From NCBI GenBank assembly GCA_023230665.1, contig JALNWY010000080.1, positions 1-12,670 of the forward strand: 12,670 bases of DNA. Reading direction: 5' to 3'. This document shows, piece after piece, positions 1 through 6,952 of this stretch. Position 1 is the stretch's first letter. Each line of letters begins with the position of its first letter. Source of the stretch: Deltaproteobacteria bacterium (lineage in GTDB: Bacteria; Desulfobacterota; Desulfomonilia; UBA1062). The translations under genes were made by a program, and so were the position numbers. The notes beneath the pieces were generated by a model. That model was not told the DNA's origin. It was given only the letters and a program-made list of their open reading frames with translations, and searched no databases.

Positions 1-2
1 GC

Positions 3-353
3 GCGGGCGATGTACGGGCATGGATCATATCCCTGGTTCTCATGCTGGCTTTCCCTCTCGCTGTTCCCTTTTTTGAGGGAAAAGTCTTGCTCATGGCGCT
101 CGCTCTGGCTTTCGGGATTGGGTACGGGTATCTCTACCCCACGCTGAACGCCTATCTCCTGGACATCTATCCCGGTGCGCGGTCCCTTGCCAACTCCCTG
201 TTCGTCTGGTCGTTCAACCTGGGCATGCTGGTCTCTTCCCTGGGATTCGGCGCCGTGTCCGCTGCATGGGGCTACGAGGCCGCATTCCTCATATCCGGCA
301 TCCTGGGCCTGAGCATGCTCGCCCTGACTTTAAGGCTGCGGGAGGACAAATGA
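3..353 (+). CDS. Major facilitator superfamily transporter, C-terminal part (5' end outside window)
   Basis: This is the last 116 codons of a multi-pass membrane transporter. The frame is open from the first base of the window, so the first in-frame ATG (42) is an internal Met and not the start. The protein shows about four hydrophobic segments, matching helices 9-12 of a 12-helix MFS carrier. The features that suggest MFS are a Gly-rich helix (AFGIGYGYLYPTLNAYLLD), the short loop PGARSLANSL before the next helix, and a final helix followed by a basic tail (LRLREDK). In MFS proteins this half forms part of the substrate path, but nothing visible here identifies the substrate. The stop overlaps the start of the next gene (ATGA), so the two are probably co-transcribed and translationally coupled. 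The family call is fairly sure; the function is unknown. Confidence 0.72.
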   Translation, partial: AGDVRAWIISLVLMLAFPLAVPFFEGKVLLMALALAFGIGYGYLYPTLNAYLLDIYPGARSLANSLFVWSFNLGMLVSSLGFGAVSAAWGYEAAFLISGILGLSMLALTLRLREDK

Positions 354-1144
354 GCAGCGCCCGATCCAAGGAGTTTTTCTTCACCATCCCCGGCGGGACG
401 ATCCATGCAAAACAGTGGGTTCCGGAAAATCTCCGATACAAGGTGCCCGTGGTGCTCCTTCATGATTCTCTCGGAAGCATTGATCTCTGGCGGGACTTTC
501 CTGAAAAACTGGCCGGCCGCCTGTCTCGGACCGTGTTTGCATACGACAGGCTCGGCTTCGGGAAATCAAGTGCCCGCGATGCCCGGCCAAGTAAGGCATT
601 TGTCTGGGAGGAGGCGGATATCTATTTCCCTTCTATCAAGGAGGCCCTCTCGCTCGACAGGTATGTCCTTTTCGGTCACAGCGTTGGCGGAGCAATGTCC
701 ATTGCAATTGCCGCAAGCCGCGCAGACTGCAGCGCCGTTATCACGGAAGCCGCCCAGGCCTTTGTCGAAGAGGTGACTGTTTCAGGCATTCAAAATGCCA
801 AAAAGGTGTTTCGAGACCCGGATCAGATCAAACGGATAGAGAAATGGCACGGGAGCAAGGCCCAGTGGGTGCTCCGGGCGTGGATCGATGTCTGGCTCTC
901 GCCGGAGTTCGCCTCATGGAGCCTGGAGAAGCGCATCGGCAGGGTCCGGTGTCCGCTCCTTGCAATCCATGGAGACAAGGACGAATTCGGTTCTTTGGCC
1001 TTTCCTGAGTTCATCAGCGAGAGAGCGGGAGGGGAGTCCGAGATGGTTATCCTGGAAAACTGCGGGCATGTTCCCCACAGGGAAAGACCGCAAGAGGTGA
1101 TGGATCATGCCGCGTCCTTTCTGGACAGGCATGGAATAGATTAA
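350..1144 (+). CDS. Alpha/beta hydrolase fold protein
   Basis: The protein has 264 residues. The start at 350 is chosen because it overlaps the upstream stop (ATGA) and has GGGAGG just upstream; the frame is open further up to an ATG at 266, but that would lie inside the transporter gene. The fold is clear: an oxyanion-loop motif VVLLHDSLGS (residues 34-43), a YDRLGFGKSS turn (65-74), the nucleophile elbow GHSVGG with Ser111, the acid in HGDKD (probably Asp211), and the catalytic His240 in CGHVPH. All three triad residues are present, so it is probably an active serine hydrolase (esterase, lipase or C-C hydrolase type). There is no signal peptide, so it is likely cytoplasmic. The substrate cannot be read from the sequence. 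Its coupling to the transporter suggests that the pair imports and hydrolyses, or processes and exports, one small molecule; this is inference. It ends before the flagellar promoter and is probably unrelated to motility. Confidence 0.85.
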   Translation: MSSARSKEFFFTIPGGTIHAKQWVPENLRYKVPVVLLHDSLGSIDLWRDFPEKLAGRLSRTVFAYDRLGFGKSSARDARPSKAFVWEEADIYFPSIKEALSLDRYVLFGHSVGGAMSIAIAASRADCSAVITEAAQAFVEEVTVSGIQNAKKVFRDPDQIKRIEKWHGSKAQWVLRAWIDVWLSPEFASWSLEKRIGRVRCPLLAIHGDKDEFGSLAFPEFISERAGGESEMVILENCGHVPHRERPQEVMDHAASFLDRHGID

Positions 1145-1311
1145 CTATCAGGGAACGGATTCACATTTCCTTGCATCACTTTCTCCCACTGCAGAGTTTT
1201 CTCCCTCACCATACCTCCAGAGGCATCGGGAAGGCCCTGTCCGGGCACTGCGCCATGGGCAAGTTTTTCTCCTGCACCGTGTAATTTTTACCAGGGGGAT
1301 GCCAAGCGCGC

Positions 1312-1331
1312 AATGGCCATGCAAGGCCATT
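1312..1331. repeat. Inverted repeat upstream of the fliK promoter
   Basis: Perfect 7-base arms AATGGCC and GGCCATT are separated by ATGCAA, ending 17 bases before the -24 element of the fliK promoter. It could be a protein-binding palindrome or a small hairpin ending read-through from the hydrolase gene, but there is no T-run after it. The rest of the 1145-1311 gap shows no gene or clear signal to me. Confidence 0.35.
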
Positions 1332-1348
1332 CCAGGGAAAGGCTGTTC

Positions 1349-1364
1349 TGGCACCTCGGTTGCT
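1349..1364 (+). promoter_or_regulatory. Sigma-54 (RpoN) promoter for fliK-flgD-flgE
   Basis: The sequence TGGCAC-CTCGG-TTGCT matches the sigma-54 consensus (TGGCAC-N5-TTGCW). The invariant GG (1350-1351) and GC (1362-1363) lie the required 10 bases apart. Transcription should begin about 12 bases after the GC, near 1375, giving a leader of about 23 bases that contains the fliK ribosome site. Sigma-54 promoters need an ATP-dependent activator, in flagellar systems usually of the FleQ/FlrC type; none is encoded in this window. The same element recurs before motA. Confidence 0.85.
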
Positions 1365-1397
1365 CTTGATGAGGGCACTACAGCAATGGAGGTGAAT

Positions 1398-2963
1398 ATG
1401 CAGTTGCCTTTTGCAGGATTGCTGGGCCTTGCATCAGATGCCATGGGCTTTGTCCAGAAGGTGTTTTCGCACCAGGGGCCGGGTGCCGCTGACTTCGATG
1501 CCGAACTCGCCTCTGCAATGTCGGGCGCGAACGATGCGGGCAAGACGCCGCTTTCCCGGATTCTGTCGGAAAAGGACGTTCTCGATGAAGAGGCCTTCCA
1601 TGAAATCATTGCCACGCCTGCCGGGATGCTGCTGTTCCAGTTTATGACAGCGATGCGGGAAATGGGGTTAAAGCCCTCGGACATCCAGATGCTTGTGAGC
1701 GGAGGCGGGTCTCAGATCTCGGATGAGGCCCTTGAGACACTTCTCGCCCTGCAGGGAATGGTGGGGGAGGATATTGCAGTACTGATGGCAGACCCGGATA
1801 TGAAGACCGGGATGAAGGCCCACATCGCGGCATCCTTCACCGAATCGCTTCAAAGCCGGGCGTCCGCGGACGGGATCGATATGGCTGCCCTGTTGGGGCT
1901 CACCGCCTCGGATGCGGATGCGGTGGACGCTGTCATCGAGCGGATCATGTCGGGCAAGCAGCTCATGAAAGGACAGGGCGCAGCATCAGGGCAAGACGGT
2001 TTCGCCGGCAGGCTGGCAGGACAGCAGGCCGAGGCGCGGATGGGTCTGATTCAGCGAAGCTTCCCTCATATCGCGGCCGAGATCGGAACCATGGTTGCCC
2101 AGGCCCTGGAAAAGGCATCTTTCAAGGGTCCGGACAGCTCGTCTGCAGGGCTGGATGTCGAGAGGATGATCCGGATAGCAGGCAACACCTTCGGGGTGAG
2201 CAGCGAGGTCATGAGCGATCTCTTCTTCGCTGCGGACCAAGCCGCCCGGGACCAGGCCGTGGAGCAGGTTACGGCCCAGGTGAACGCATACTTGAAATCC
2301 AATGCGGGGCAGAAGCTGAACGCGGAATCGGCCGAGGCCCTTGCCTTTTTGAAGTCGGCCATGAGCGAGCAGGAGTTCGCGGGAATCGAGAACTCGCTCA
2401 AGCTCTGGCATGCGGGACAGACATTGCCCGATACCAAGATCGTGCTCAACAGGGAGGCCTATGAGGCCCTGGCCGGCAGGCTGGGCGGCAGGAGCCCGGA
2501 ATCCTTCTACGAGCAGCATATGAAGAGCGTCATGGATCAGCTCAGGCAGACCCTGTCTTCCCAGATGAAAAACAGCGAGGGCAGCGTGACCATGCGGCTC
2601 CACCCCCCCATGCTCGGGCGGGTGGACGTGAGCATGACCATGCGGGACGGCCGGCTCCAGGCGATCTTCAAGACCGATCAACTCGTCACCCGCGACATCC
2701 TCGTACAGAACATGCATGTGCTCAAGGAGGCGCTCAGCGAGCAGGGCATCCGTGCAACCCAGTTCTCGGTCAGCACCACCCTGGACAACCGGTCGTTCCA
2801 TGAGGGAGGATCCGCATTTGCGCAGCAGGACGGGCACGGCCGGAGGTCTTCCCGCGGCGGACAAGACTCCGGCTACCATGGCGCGGCCTACCGGGATGAC
2901 GAGATATACCTGCATACCCGGCCGTATACGTCTGAAGGCGGCGGGCTCGATCTCTTTGCCTGA
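1398..2963 (+). CDS. fliK: Flagellar hook-length control protein FliK
   Basis: The protein has 521 residues. I place the start at 1398 because GGAGGTGA (1388-1395) sits 5 bases upstream and the sigma-54 start site maps near 1375; the open frame back to 1299 would cross the promoter and cannot be translated from it. FliK is the secreted molecular ruler that measures the hook and switches export from hook to filament subunits through FlhB. The family mark is the C-terminal hook-length domain (about 390-465): LHPPMLGRVDVSM, then a loop, then a helix TRDILVQNMHVLKEALSEQG and a closing strand (ATQFSVST). The first 380 residues are Ala/Gly/Met-rich and helical, and diverge as is usual for the ruler part. 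The tail is hydrophilic (GRRSSRGGQD) and ends in LDLFA. It is first in the operon, 18 bases before flgD. The call rests on the C-domain and the context. Confidence 0.88.
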   Translation: MQLPFAGLLGLASDAMGFVQKVFSHQGPGAADFDAELASAMSGANDAGKTPLSRILSEKDVLDEEAFHEIIATPAGMLLFQFMTAMREMGLKPSDIQMLVSGGGSQISDEALETLLALQGMVGEDIAVLMADPDMKTGMKAHIAASFTESLQSRASADGIDMAALLGLTASDADAVDAVIERIMSGKQLMKGQGAASGQDGFAGRLAGQQAEARMGLIQRSFPHIAAEIGTMVAQALEKASFKGPDSSSAGLDVERMIRIAGNTFGVSSEVMSDLFFAADQAARDQAVEQVTAQVNAYLKSNAGQKLNAESAEALAFLKSAMSEQEFAGIENSLKLWHAGQTLPDTKIVLNREAYEALAGRLGGRSPESFYEQHMKSVMDQLRQTLSSQMKNSEGSVTMRLHPPMLGRVDVSMTMRDGRLQAIFKTDQLVTRDILVQNMHVLKEALSEQGIRATQFSVSTTLDNRSFHEGGSAFAQQDGHGRRSSRGGQDSGYHGAAYRDDEIYLHTRPYTSEGGGLDLFA

Positions 2964-2981
2964 TAAAAGGAGGATTCGACA

Positions 2982-3650
2982 ATGTCCACAATCGGAATGG
3001 GCGGCATACTCTCGAACCAGGGATCGGTCAATACCGGCAGTACGTCAGAGACCGCTAAGTCCCTGGGGAAAAACGATTTTCTGAAGCTGCTTGTCAAGCA
3101 ATTGCAGTACCAGGACCCCCTGAACCCGATGGAAAACACAGACTTTACCGCGCAGCTCGCCCAGTTCAGCTCGCTGGAGACCCTGAGCAATATCGATGAG
3201 AACATCTCCCGGCTCGGCATACTCCAGAACTCCATCAATAATATAAACGCCATGTCCTTCATCGGCAAGCAGGTGAACGCACAGGGCAACATCCTCAATT
3301 ACACGGGCAGCGACATGAACATCGACTTCAGCCTGGACGCCTTGGCTGCAGAGCTCAGGGTGAAGATCTTTGCAGAGGATGGAAGGCTTGTGCGCACCAT
3401 AGAGCGGGCAAACGTTCAGGAGGGGAACGTTCAATGTGTCTGGGACGGCACCGACCATGATGGCGAGCCGGTGAGCGAAGGCCGGTACCGGTTCTTTATC
3501 CAGGCGGCCGACTACAAGGGGAACGCCGTGGGGACAACTTCCTATGCGGCCGGAGTGGTCACGGGAGTCAGATACGACAAGGGCGTCACCTACCTTATCA
3601 TCGGCGATAAGGAAGTCAACATAGCAGATATCGATAAGATACAGGGATAA
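2982..3650 (+). CDS. flgD: Flagellar hook assembly (cap) protein FlgD
   Basis: The protein has 222 residues, the usual length. FlgD is exported and forms the temporary scaffold at the tip of the growing hook, which lets FlgE subunits polymerise and is then discarded. The N-terminal domain is diagnostic: GKNDFLKLLVKQLQYQDPLN (29-48), followed by MENTDFTAQLAQFSSLETL. The C-terminal half (about 95-220) is the Ig-like/tudor cap region, with the typical core VCVWDGTDHDG-like strand-turn (read here as QCVWDGTDHDGEPVSEGRYRF, residues 151-171) followed by a final beta hairpin. AGGAGG at 2968-2973 lies 8 bases before the ATG. It stands between fliK and flgE, the standard hook-gene order. There is no cleavable signal peptide, as expected for a flagellar type III export substrate. 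Confidence 0.96.
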   Translation: MSTIGMGGILSNQGSVNTGSTSETAKSLGKNDFLKLLVKQLQYQDPLNPMENTDFTAQLAQFSSLETLSNIDENISRLGILQNSINNINAMSFIGKQVNAQGNILNYTGSDMNIDFSLDALAAELRVKIFAEDGRLVRTIERANVQEGNVQCVWDGTDHDGEPVSEGRYRFFIQAADYKGNAVGTTSYAAGVVTGVRYDKGVTYLIIGDKEVNIADIDKIQG

Positions 3651-3661
3651 AGGAGGGAGAA

Positions 3662-5173
3662 ATGGGTATTTCCAGTTCACTGTTTTCGGGCATCAGCGGT
3701 CTTTCCACCCATGGCAACGCCATGAGCGTGATCGGCGACAACATAGCGAATGTCAACACAATCGGGTTCAAGTCCAGCAGGACCACCTTCGAGGATGTGC
3801 TTTCCCAGTCGGTGTCTACGGCGTCGGGTTCCTCTCAGATCGGCCGGGGCACGGCGCTGAGCGATATCGACACCTTGTTCCAGCAGGGATCCTTCGAGTC
3901 GACCTCGAATGCGACCGACCTTGCAATCGGCGGCAACGGCTTCTTCATCGTGTCCCCTCTGGGAAGCGAGACCGAGTACTACACCAGGGCCGGCCAGTTT
4001 CGCTTCAATGCTGACGGGTATTTCGTGAACCCGGCCGGATACGTGGCGCGCGGCTGGGCCCTGGACGACAACGGGACCGACCAGGGCACGCTGACGGATA
4101 TCCGGCTCAGCGCATTCACTTCTCCTCCCGAGGCCACAGAAGATATCACCGCCATCACGAACCTGGATTCCACCGACATATCGAACTCCGACAGCCTGTT
4201 TGCCGCGTGGAACGCCACTGCGGCCGAACCCATCGGTGATAGCGCCTATGGATACCAGACCGCCATCCGAGTCTACGACGCCCTGGGCAACTCCCATGAC
4301 GTGACCATCTACTATGACAAGATCAACGCCGCCAGCGAGTACAACGACGGGGCCATGGATTTCGACAACACCTGGGAATACATCGTGGCATGCAACCCGG
4401 CGGCTGACGAGCGTCTCGGGTTTGACGGGATGGCGCAGCAGGGGATTCTCATGCGGGGCACCATGGCCTTTGATTCCTCCAGCGGTGCGCTGGACAGGAT
4501 AACCTCTTTTGTCTGCGACCCTACAGCAGACCCTTCCGTAGCGGCCAACTGGACCACGGCCGCCTGGTCGCTCGAAGGATACCCGATATGCACGGCAAAC
4601 TTTGTGACCGGCGTCGACCAGGAGATATCCCTGCAGTTCGGCATCCGGAGCACCAATGCCACCTGGACCACCGGTGCGGGGATCGCCGACAATGTCGGAG
4701 ATATCGCCGGAGGGGCCGCGCTCCCCACCTCTTCATGGGAGCCCCAGGCCCTGACCTCCACCCAGTACGCATCCGCCTCCACCACAGTCTACCAGACTCA
4801 GGACGGGTACGGCACGGGCTTCCTGGAAAACATCTCCGTGGATACGGACGGGGTCATGGTGGGCCACTACAGCAACGGCCAGATCCTCTATCTCTACCGG
4901 GTGGGCCTTGCCAAGTTCAATAATGACCAGGCCCTGAACAAGGTGGGCGGCAATCTCTGGGCCGCGACCCGGGCCTCGGGCGACGCAATCACGGGTCATC
5001 CCGGTGAAAACGGCCTGGGCAGGATCGCGCCCAACTCCCTGGAACAGTCCAATGTGGATATTGCATCCGAGTTCGTCAAAATGATCACCACCCAGCGCGG
5101 GTTCCAGGCCAACTCCAGGATCATCACCACCACCGACGACATGCTTCAGGAGCTCATCAACCTGAAACGCTAA
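3662..5173 (+). CDS. flgE: Flagellar hook protein FlgE
   Basis: The protein has 503 residues, longer than the roughly 400 of enterobacterial FlgE because of an enlarged surface region. FlgE polymerises into the curved universal joint between basal body and filament. The N-terminal D0 helix and flagellar rod-type motif are clear (LFSGISGLSTHGNAMSVIGD, residues 7-26, then NIANVNTIGFKSSR). So is the FlgE core strand region (LAIGGNGFFIV, then TRAGQFRFNADGYFVNPAGY). The C-terminal D0 helix (EQSNVDIASEFVKMITTQRG, 461-480, then FQANSRIITTTDDMLQELINLKR) matches the rod/hook family ending. The middle (about 140-380) is the variable outer domain, with YDALGNSHDVTIYYD typical of FlgE. It contains three cysteines (244, 285 and 310), unusual in an extracellular polymer. 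AGGAGGG lies just before the ATG, 11 bases after flgD. It is the last gene of unit 1. Confidence 0.96.
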   Translation: MGISSSLFSGISGLSTHGNAMSVIGDNIANVNTIGFKSSRTTFEDVLSQSVSTASGSSQIGRGTALSDIDTLFQQGSFESTSNATDLAIGGNGFFIVSPLGSETEYYTRAGQFRFNADGYFVNPAGYVARGWALDDNGTDQGTLTDIRLSAFTSPPEATEDITAITNLDSTDISNSDSLFAAWNATAAEPIGDSAYGYQTAIRVYDALGNSHDVTIYYDKINAASEYNDGAMDFDNTWEYIVACNPAADERLGFDGMAQQGILMRGTMAFDSSSGALDRITSFVCDPTADPSVAANWTTAAWSLEGYPICTANFVTGVDQEISLQFGIRSTNATWTTGAGIADNVGDIAGGAALPTSSWEPQALTSTQYASASTTVYQTQDGYGTGFLENISVDTDGVMVGHYSNGQILYLYRVGLAKFNNDQALNKVGGNLWAATRASGDAITGHPGENGLGRIAPNSLEQSNVDIASEFVKMITTQRGFQANSRIITTTDDMLQELINLKR

Positions 5174-5196
5174 CCCTTAAAAAAAATGTTCCTCCT

Positions 5197-5232
5197 GATG
5201 CACCTGGGTGTCTCTTGGCATCCAGGTGCATC
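5197..5232 (+). terminator. Hairpin after flgE, probable transcription end or mRNA-stabilising stem
   Basis: Perfect 11-base arms GATGCACCTGG (5197-5207) and CCAGGTGCATC (5222-5232) can extend inward by three more pairs, one of them a G-U. The hairpin lies 24 bases after the flgE stop. There is no T-run on its 3' side, so it is not a textbook intrinsic terminator on the + strand. An A8 run lies upstream (5179-5186), which would be a U-run for a transcript coming the other way. It probably separates unit 1 from unit 2. Confidence 0.5.
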
Positions 5233-5286
5233 GAAAGCGTCAATTTAATGACTTATCCCGCCGGGGGCATTCCGGTTCATCAAGCC

Positions 5287-5314
5287 TTCAACATATTGAA
5301 ATAATACATTATTT
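5287..5314. promoter_or_regulatory. AT-rich double palindrome upstream of the motA promoter
   Basis: Two inverted repeats abut: TTCAA-CATA-TTGAA (5287-5300) and AAATAAT-AC-ATTATTT (5299-5314). They sit in an AT-rich patch in otherwise GC-rich DNA, ending 16 bases before the -24 element. The position suits a bending-protein or regulator site, but I recognise no exact consensus. Confidence 0.35.
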
Positions 5315-5330
5315 AACAAAATATCCGCGA

Positions 5331-5346
5331 TGGCACATCCCTTGCT
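5331..5346 (+). promoter_or_regulatory. Sigma-54 (RpoN) promoter for the motA-to-fliR operon
   Basis: The sequence TGGCAC-ATCCC-TTGCT matches the sigma-54 consensus, with GG at 5332-5333 and GC at 5344-5345, 10 bases apart. The transcript should start near 5357, 29 bases before motA. Its hexamer and TTGCT are identical to those of the fliK promoter, so the same activator could drive both units. Confidence 0.85.
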
Positions 5347-5385
5347 CATTCCTGATGCGAGATCAATTTCGCTGAAGGGGCATAT

Positions 5386-6162
5386 ATGGATATTGCAACC
5401 GTCATCGGTGTGGTCTTTGCCTTTGGAATGGTCCTCATGGGGATCATGTCGGGGGGACCGCTGACCCTGTTCGTGGATGTACCGAGTCTGCTCATCGTTG
5501 TCGGGGGTACCTTCGGCATCATCTTCATCGGTTATCCCCTGCGAGAGGTGCTCGGCCTTGCCGGCGTGATAAAGAACGTATTTTTCACCCAGTTGCGGGA
5601 CGCCAAGGGGCTCATTCCGACTTTTGTGGATTATGCCACCCGGGCGAGGAGAGAAGGGATCCTGGCGCTGGAGAGCGCTGCGAACGAGCTGGAAGACCCG
5701 TTCTTCAAGCAGGGGCTGGAGCTGGTCATTGACGGCCTTGAGCCGCAGTCCATCCGGGAGATCCTGGAGACCGAGATCGAGCATCTCGAACAGAGGCATA
5801 ACAAAGGAGCGGATATTCTCAACGGCCTGGGAACCTATGCGCCTGCCATGGGAATGGTCGGCACCCTGATCGGGCTTGTCCAGATGCTCCAGTCCATGTC
5901 CGATCCCTCGTCCATCGGGCCTGCCATGGCATTAGCGCTGATCACCACCTTCTATGGCTCCATCATGGCGAACATGATAGCACTGCCCATGGCCGGAAAG
6001 CTTGCCATGCGCTCGAAAGAGGAATCACTGGAAAAGGGGATGATCATCGAAGGAATCATGTCGATCTCGGCAGGAGACAACCCGAGAATCGTGGAGAGAA
6101 AACTCCACTCTTATCTCTCCCCGAGCCTGCGGGAGCCTTCGAGCGGACATCGCGGAGAATAG
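5386..6162 (+). CDS. motA: Flagellar stator protein MotA (PomA-like)
   Basis: The protein has 258 residues. MotA forms a pentamer around two MotB in the inner membrane; ion flow makes it push on FliG in the rotor. Four membrane helices are visible (about 5-22, 31-50, 150-170 and 183-205), with a large cytoplasmic loop between the second and third. The loop has the rotor-contacting charged pair in ARREGILALE, Arg88 and Glu96, the same numbers as in Vibrio PomA. LFVDVPSLLIVVGG (28-41, with Asp31) and APAMGMVGTLIGL plus IGPAMALALITTFYG resemble sodium-type PomA more than proton-type E. coli MotA, which is also longer (about 295 residues). The conserved Pro153 and the Thr residues 160 and 187-188 that line the ion path in PomA are present. 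GAAGGGG (5374-5380) is the ribosome site. It is the first gene of unit 2, and only one base separates it from the next gene. Confidence 0.95.
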   Translation: MDIATVIGVVFAFGMVLMGIMSGGPLTLFVDVPSLLIVVGGTFGIIFIGYPLREVLGLAGVIKNVFFTQLRDAKGLIPTFVDYATRARREGILALESAANELEDPFFKQGLELVIDGLEPQSIREILETEIEHLEQRHNKGADILNGLGTYAPAMGMVGTLIGLVQMLQSMSDPSSIGPAMALALITTFYGSIMANMIALPMAGKLAMRSKEESLEKGMIIEGIMSISAGDNPRIVERKLHSYLSPSLREPSSGHRGE

Positions 6163-6163
6163 C

Positions 6164-6952
6164 ATGGCCCGGAAAAAACGAGTCTACCTCGAGCCGAAGC
6201 AGGATACTGGGATATTCCTGTACACCTCGCTCATGCTCATTCTCCTGACCTTCTTCATCGTGCTCTGCTCCATGTGCGTGCAGGACGATCGCAAGCAGCG
6301 GCTGGCCATGAATTCTCTCATGGGGAGCTTCGGCATACTGCCCGGCGGCCAGAGCGCGCATCAGAATCCCGGAGGCATCGACCTTCTCTCCCAGTCGGAT
6401 CCCTTGAGAGAACAGATCCTGCAGGTCAAGAAGATCCGCGCTACCCTCTCGGAAAACGGCATCACCAGCGGATCGGCGGTGTCGGAAGGGGCACTGGGCG
6501 TCACCATTACTCTAAAGTCCAATCTCCTGTTCAGATCGGGAACCGACGAGTTTGCGCCCGAGAGTGCGCCGATTCTTGACACCCTTGCCAGGGTGCTTTC
6601 GAGCATGGACAATCCCGTAGCCGTCACCGGCCATACGGATTCCATCCCCTATGAAGGACCCCCTTTCTACTCCAACTGGGCCCTTTCCGCGGCCCGGGCC
6701 GTTGCCGTGGTGAATTATCTCGCGGGCAGAGGCATGGACCATGAGCGGCTCGCTGCCTACGGGATGGGGGCCCAGAGGCCGATCACCTCCAACAGCGACG
6801 CGTACGGCAGGGCCCTGAACCGAAGGGTGGAGATCACGATCCTGGGAGATATCCGGAGTTCGGCGAGCCTCAAAGGTCTGGACACGCCCACAGAAGAACC
6901 TGCCGGCACCTTGCGCTACAAAGGGTACGATTTCAAGCTGGAGGAATGGTGA
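6164..6952 (+). CDS. MotB/OmpA-family protein lacking the ion-binding Asp
   Basis: The protein has 262 residues. It has the full MotB plan: a basic start (MARKKR), a single membrane helix (about 17-37), a linker, and a C-terminal OmpA-like peptidoglycan-binding domain (about 110-230). That domain keeps its ligand residues: TGHTDS with Asp159, LSAARA with Arg178, and NRRVEI at 219-224. Aligned with the neighbouring MotB, FSDMITLLMTFF reads YTSLMLILLTFF here, so the Asp that carries the ion in all working MotB/PomB is Ser22 (codon TCG, 6227-6229). TCG to an Asp codon needs more than one base change, so a single read error is not the cause. It may be a structural or regulatory stator partner, or an Asp-less half of a mixed dimer; these are inferences. 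It begins one base after motA and its stop overlaps the next start. The domain call is sure; the role is not. Confidence 0.85.
   Translation: MARKKRVYLEPKQDTGIFLYTSLMLILLTFFIVLCSMCVQDDRKQRLAMNSLMGSFGILPGGQSAHQNPGGIDLLSQSDPLREQILQVKKIRATLSENGITSGSAVSEGALGVTITLKSNLLFRSGTDEFAPESAPILDTLARVLSSMDNPVAVTGHTDSIPYEGPPFYSNWALSAARAVAVVNYLAGRGMDHERLAAYGMGAQRPITSNSDAYGRALNRRVEITILGDIRSSASLKGLDTPTEEPAGTLRYKGYDFKLEEW

Noticed and set aside
1234..1267. Possible terminator after the hydrolase gene (GCCC/GGGC stems then TTTTT)
   Set aside because: The stem is only four pairs and the T-run is not adjacent to a stable hairpin.
1299..1397. A 33-codon N-terminal extension of fliK starting at ATG 1299
   Set aside because: It runs through the sigma-54 promoter and the mapped start region, while GGAGGTGA stands right before ATG 1398.
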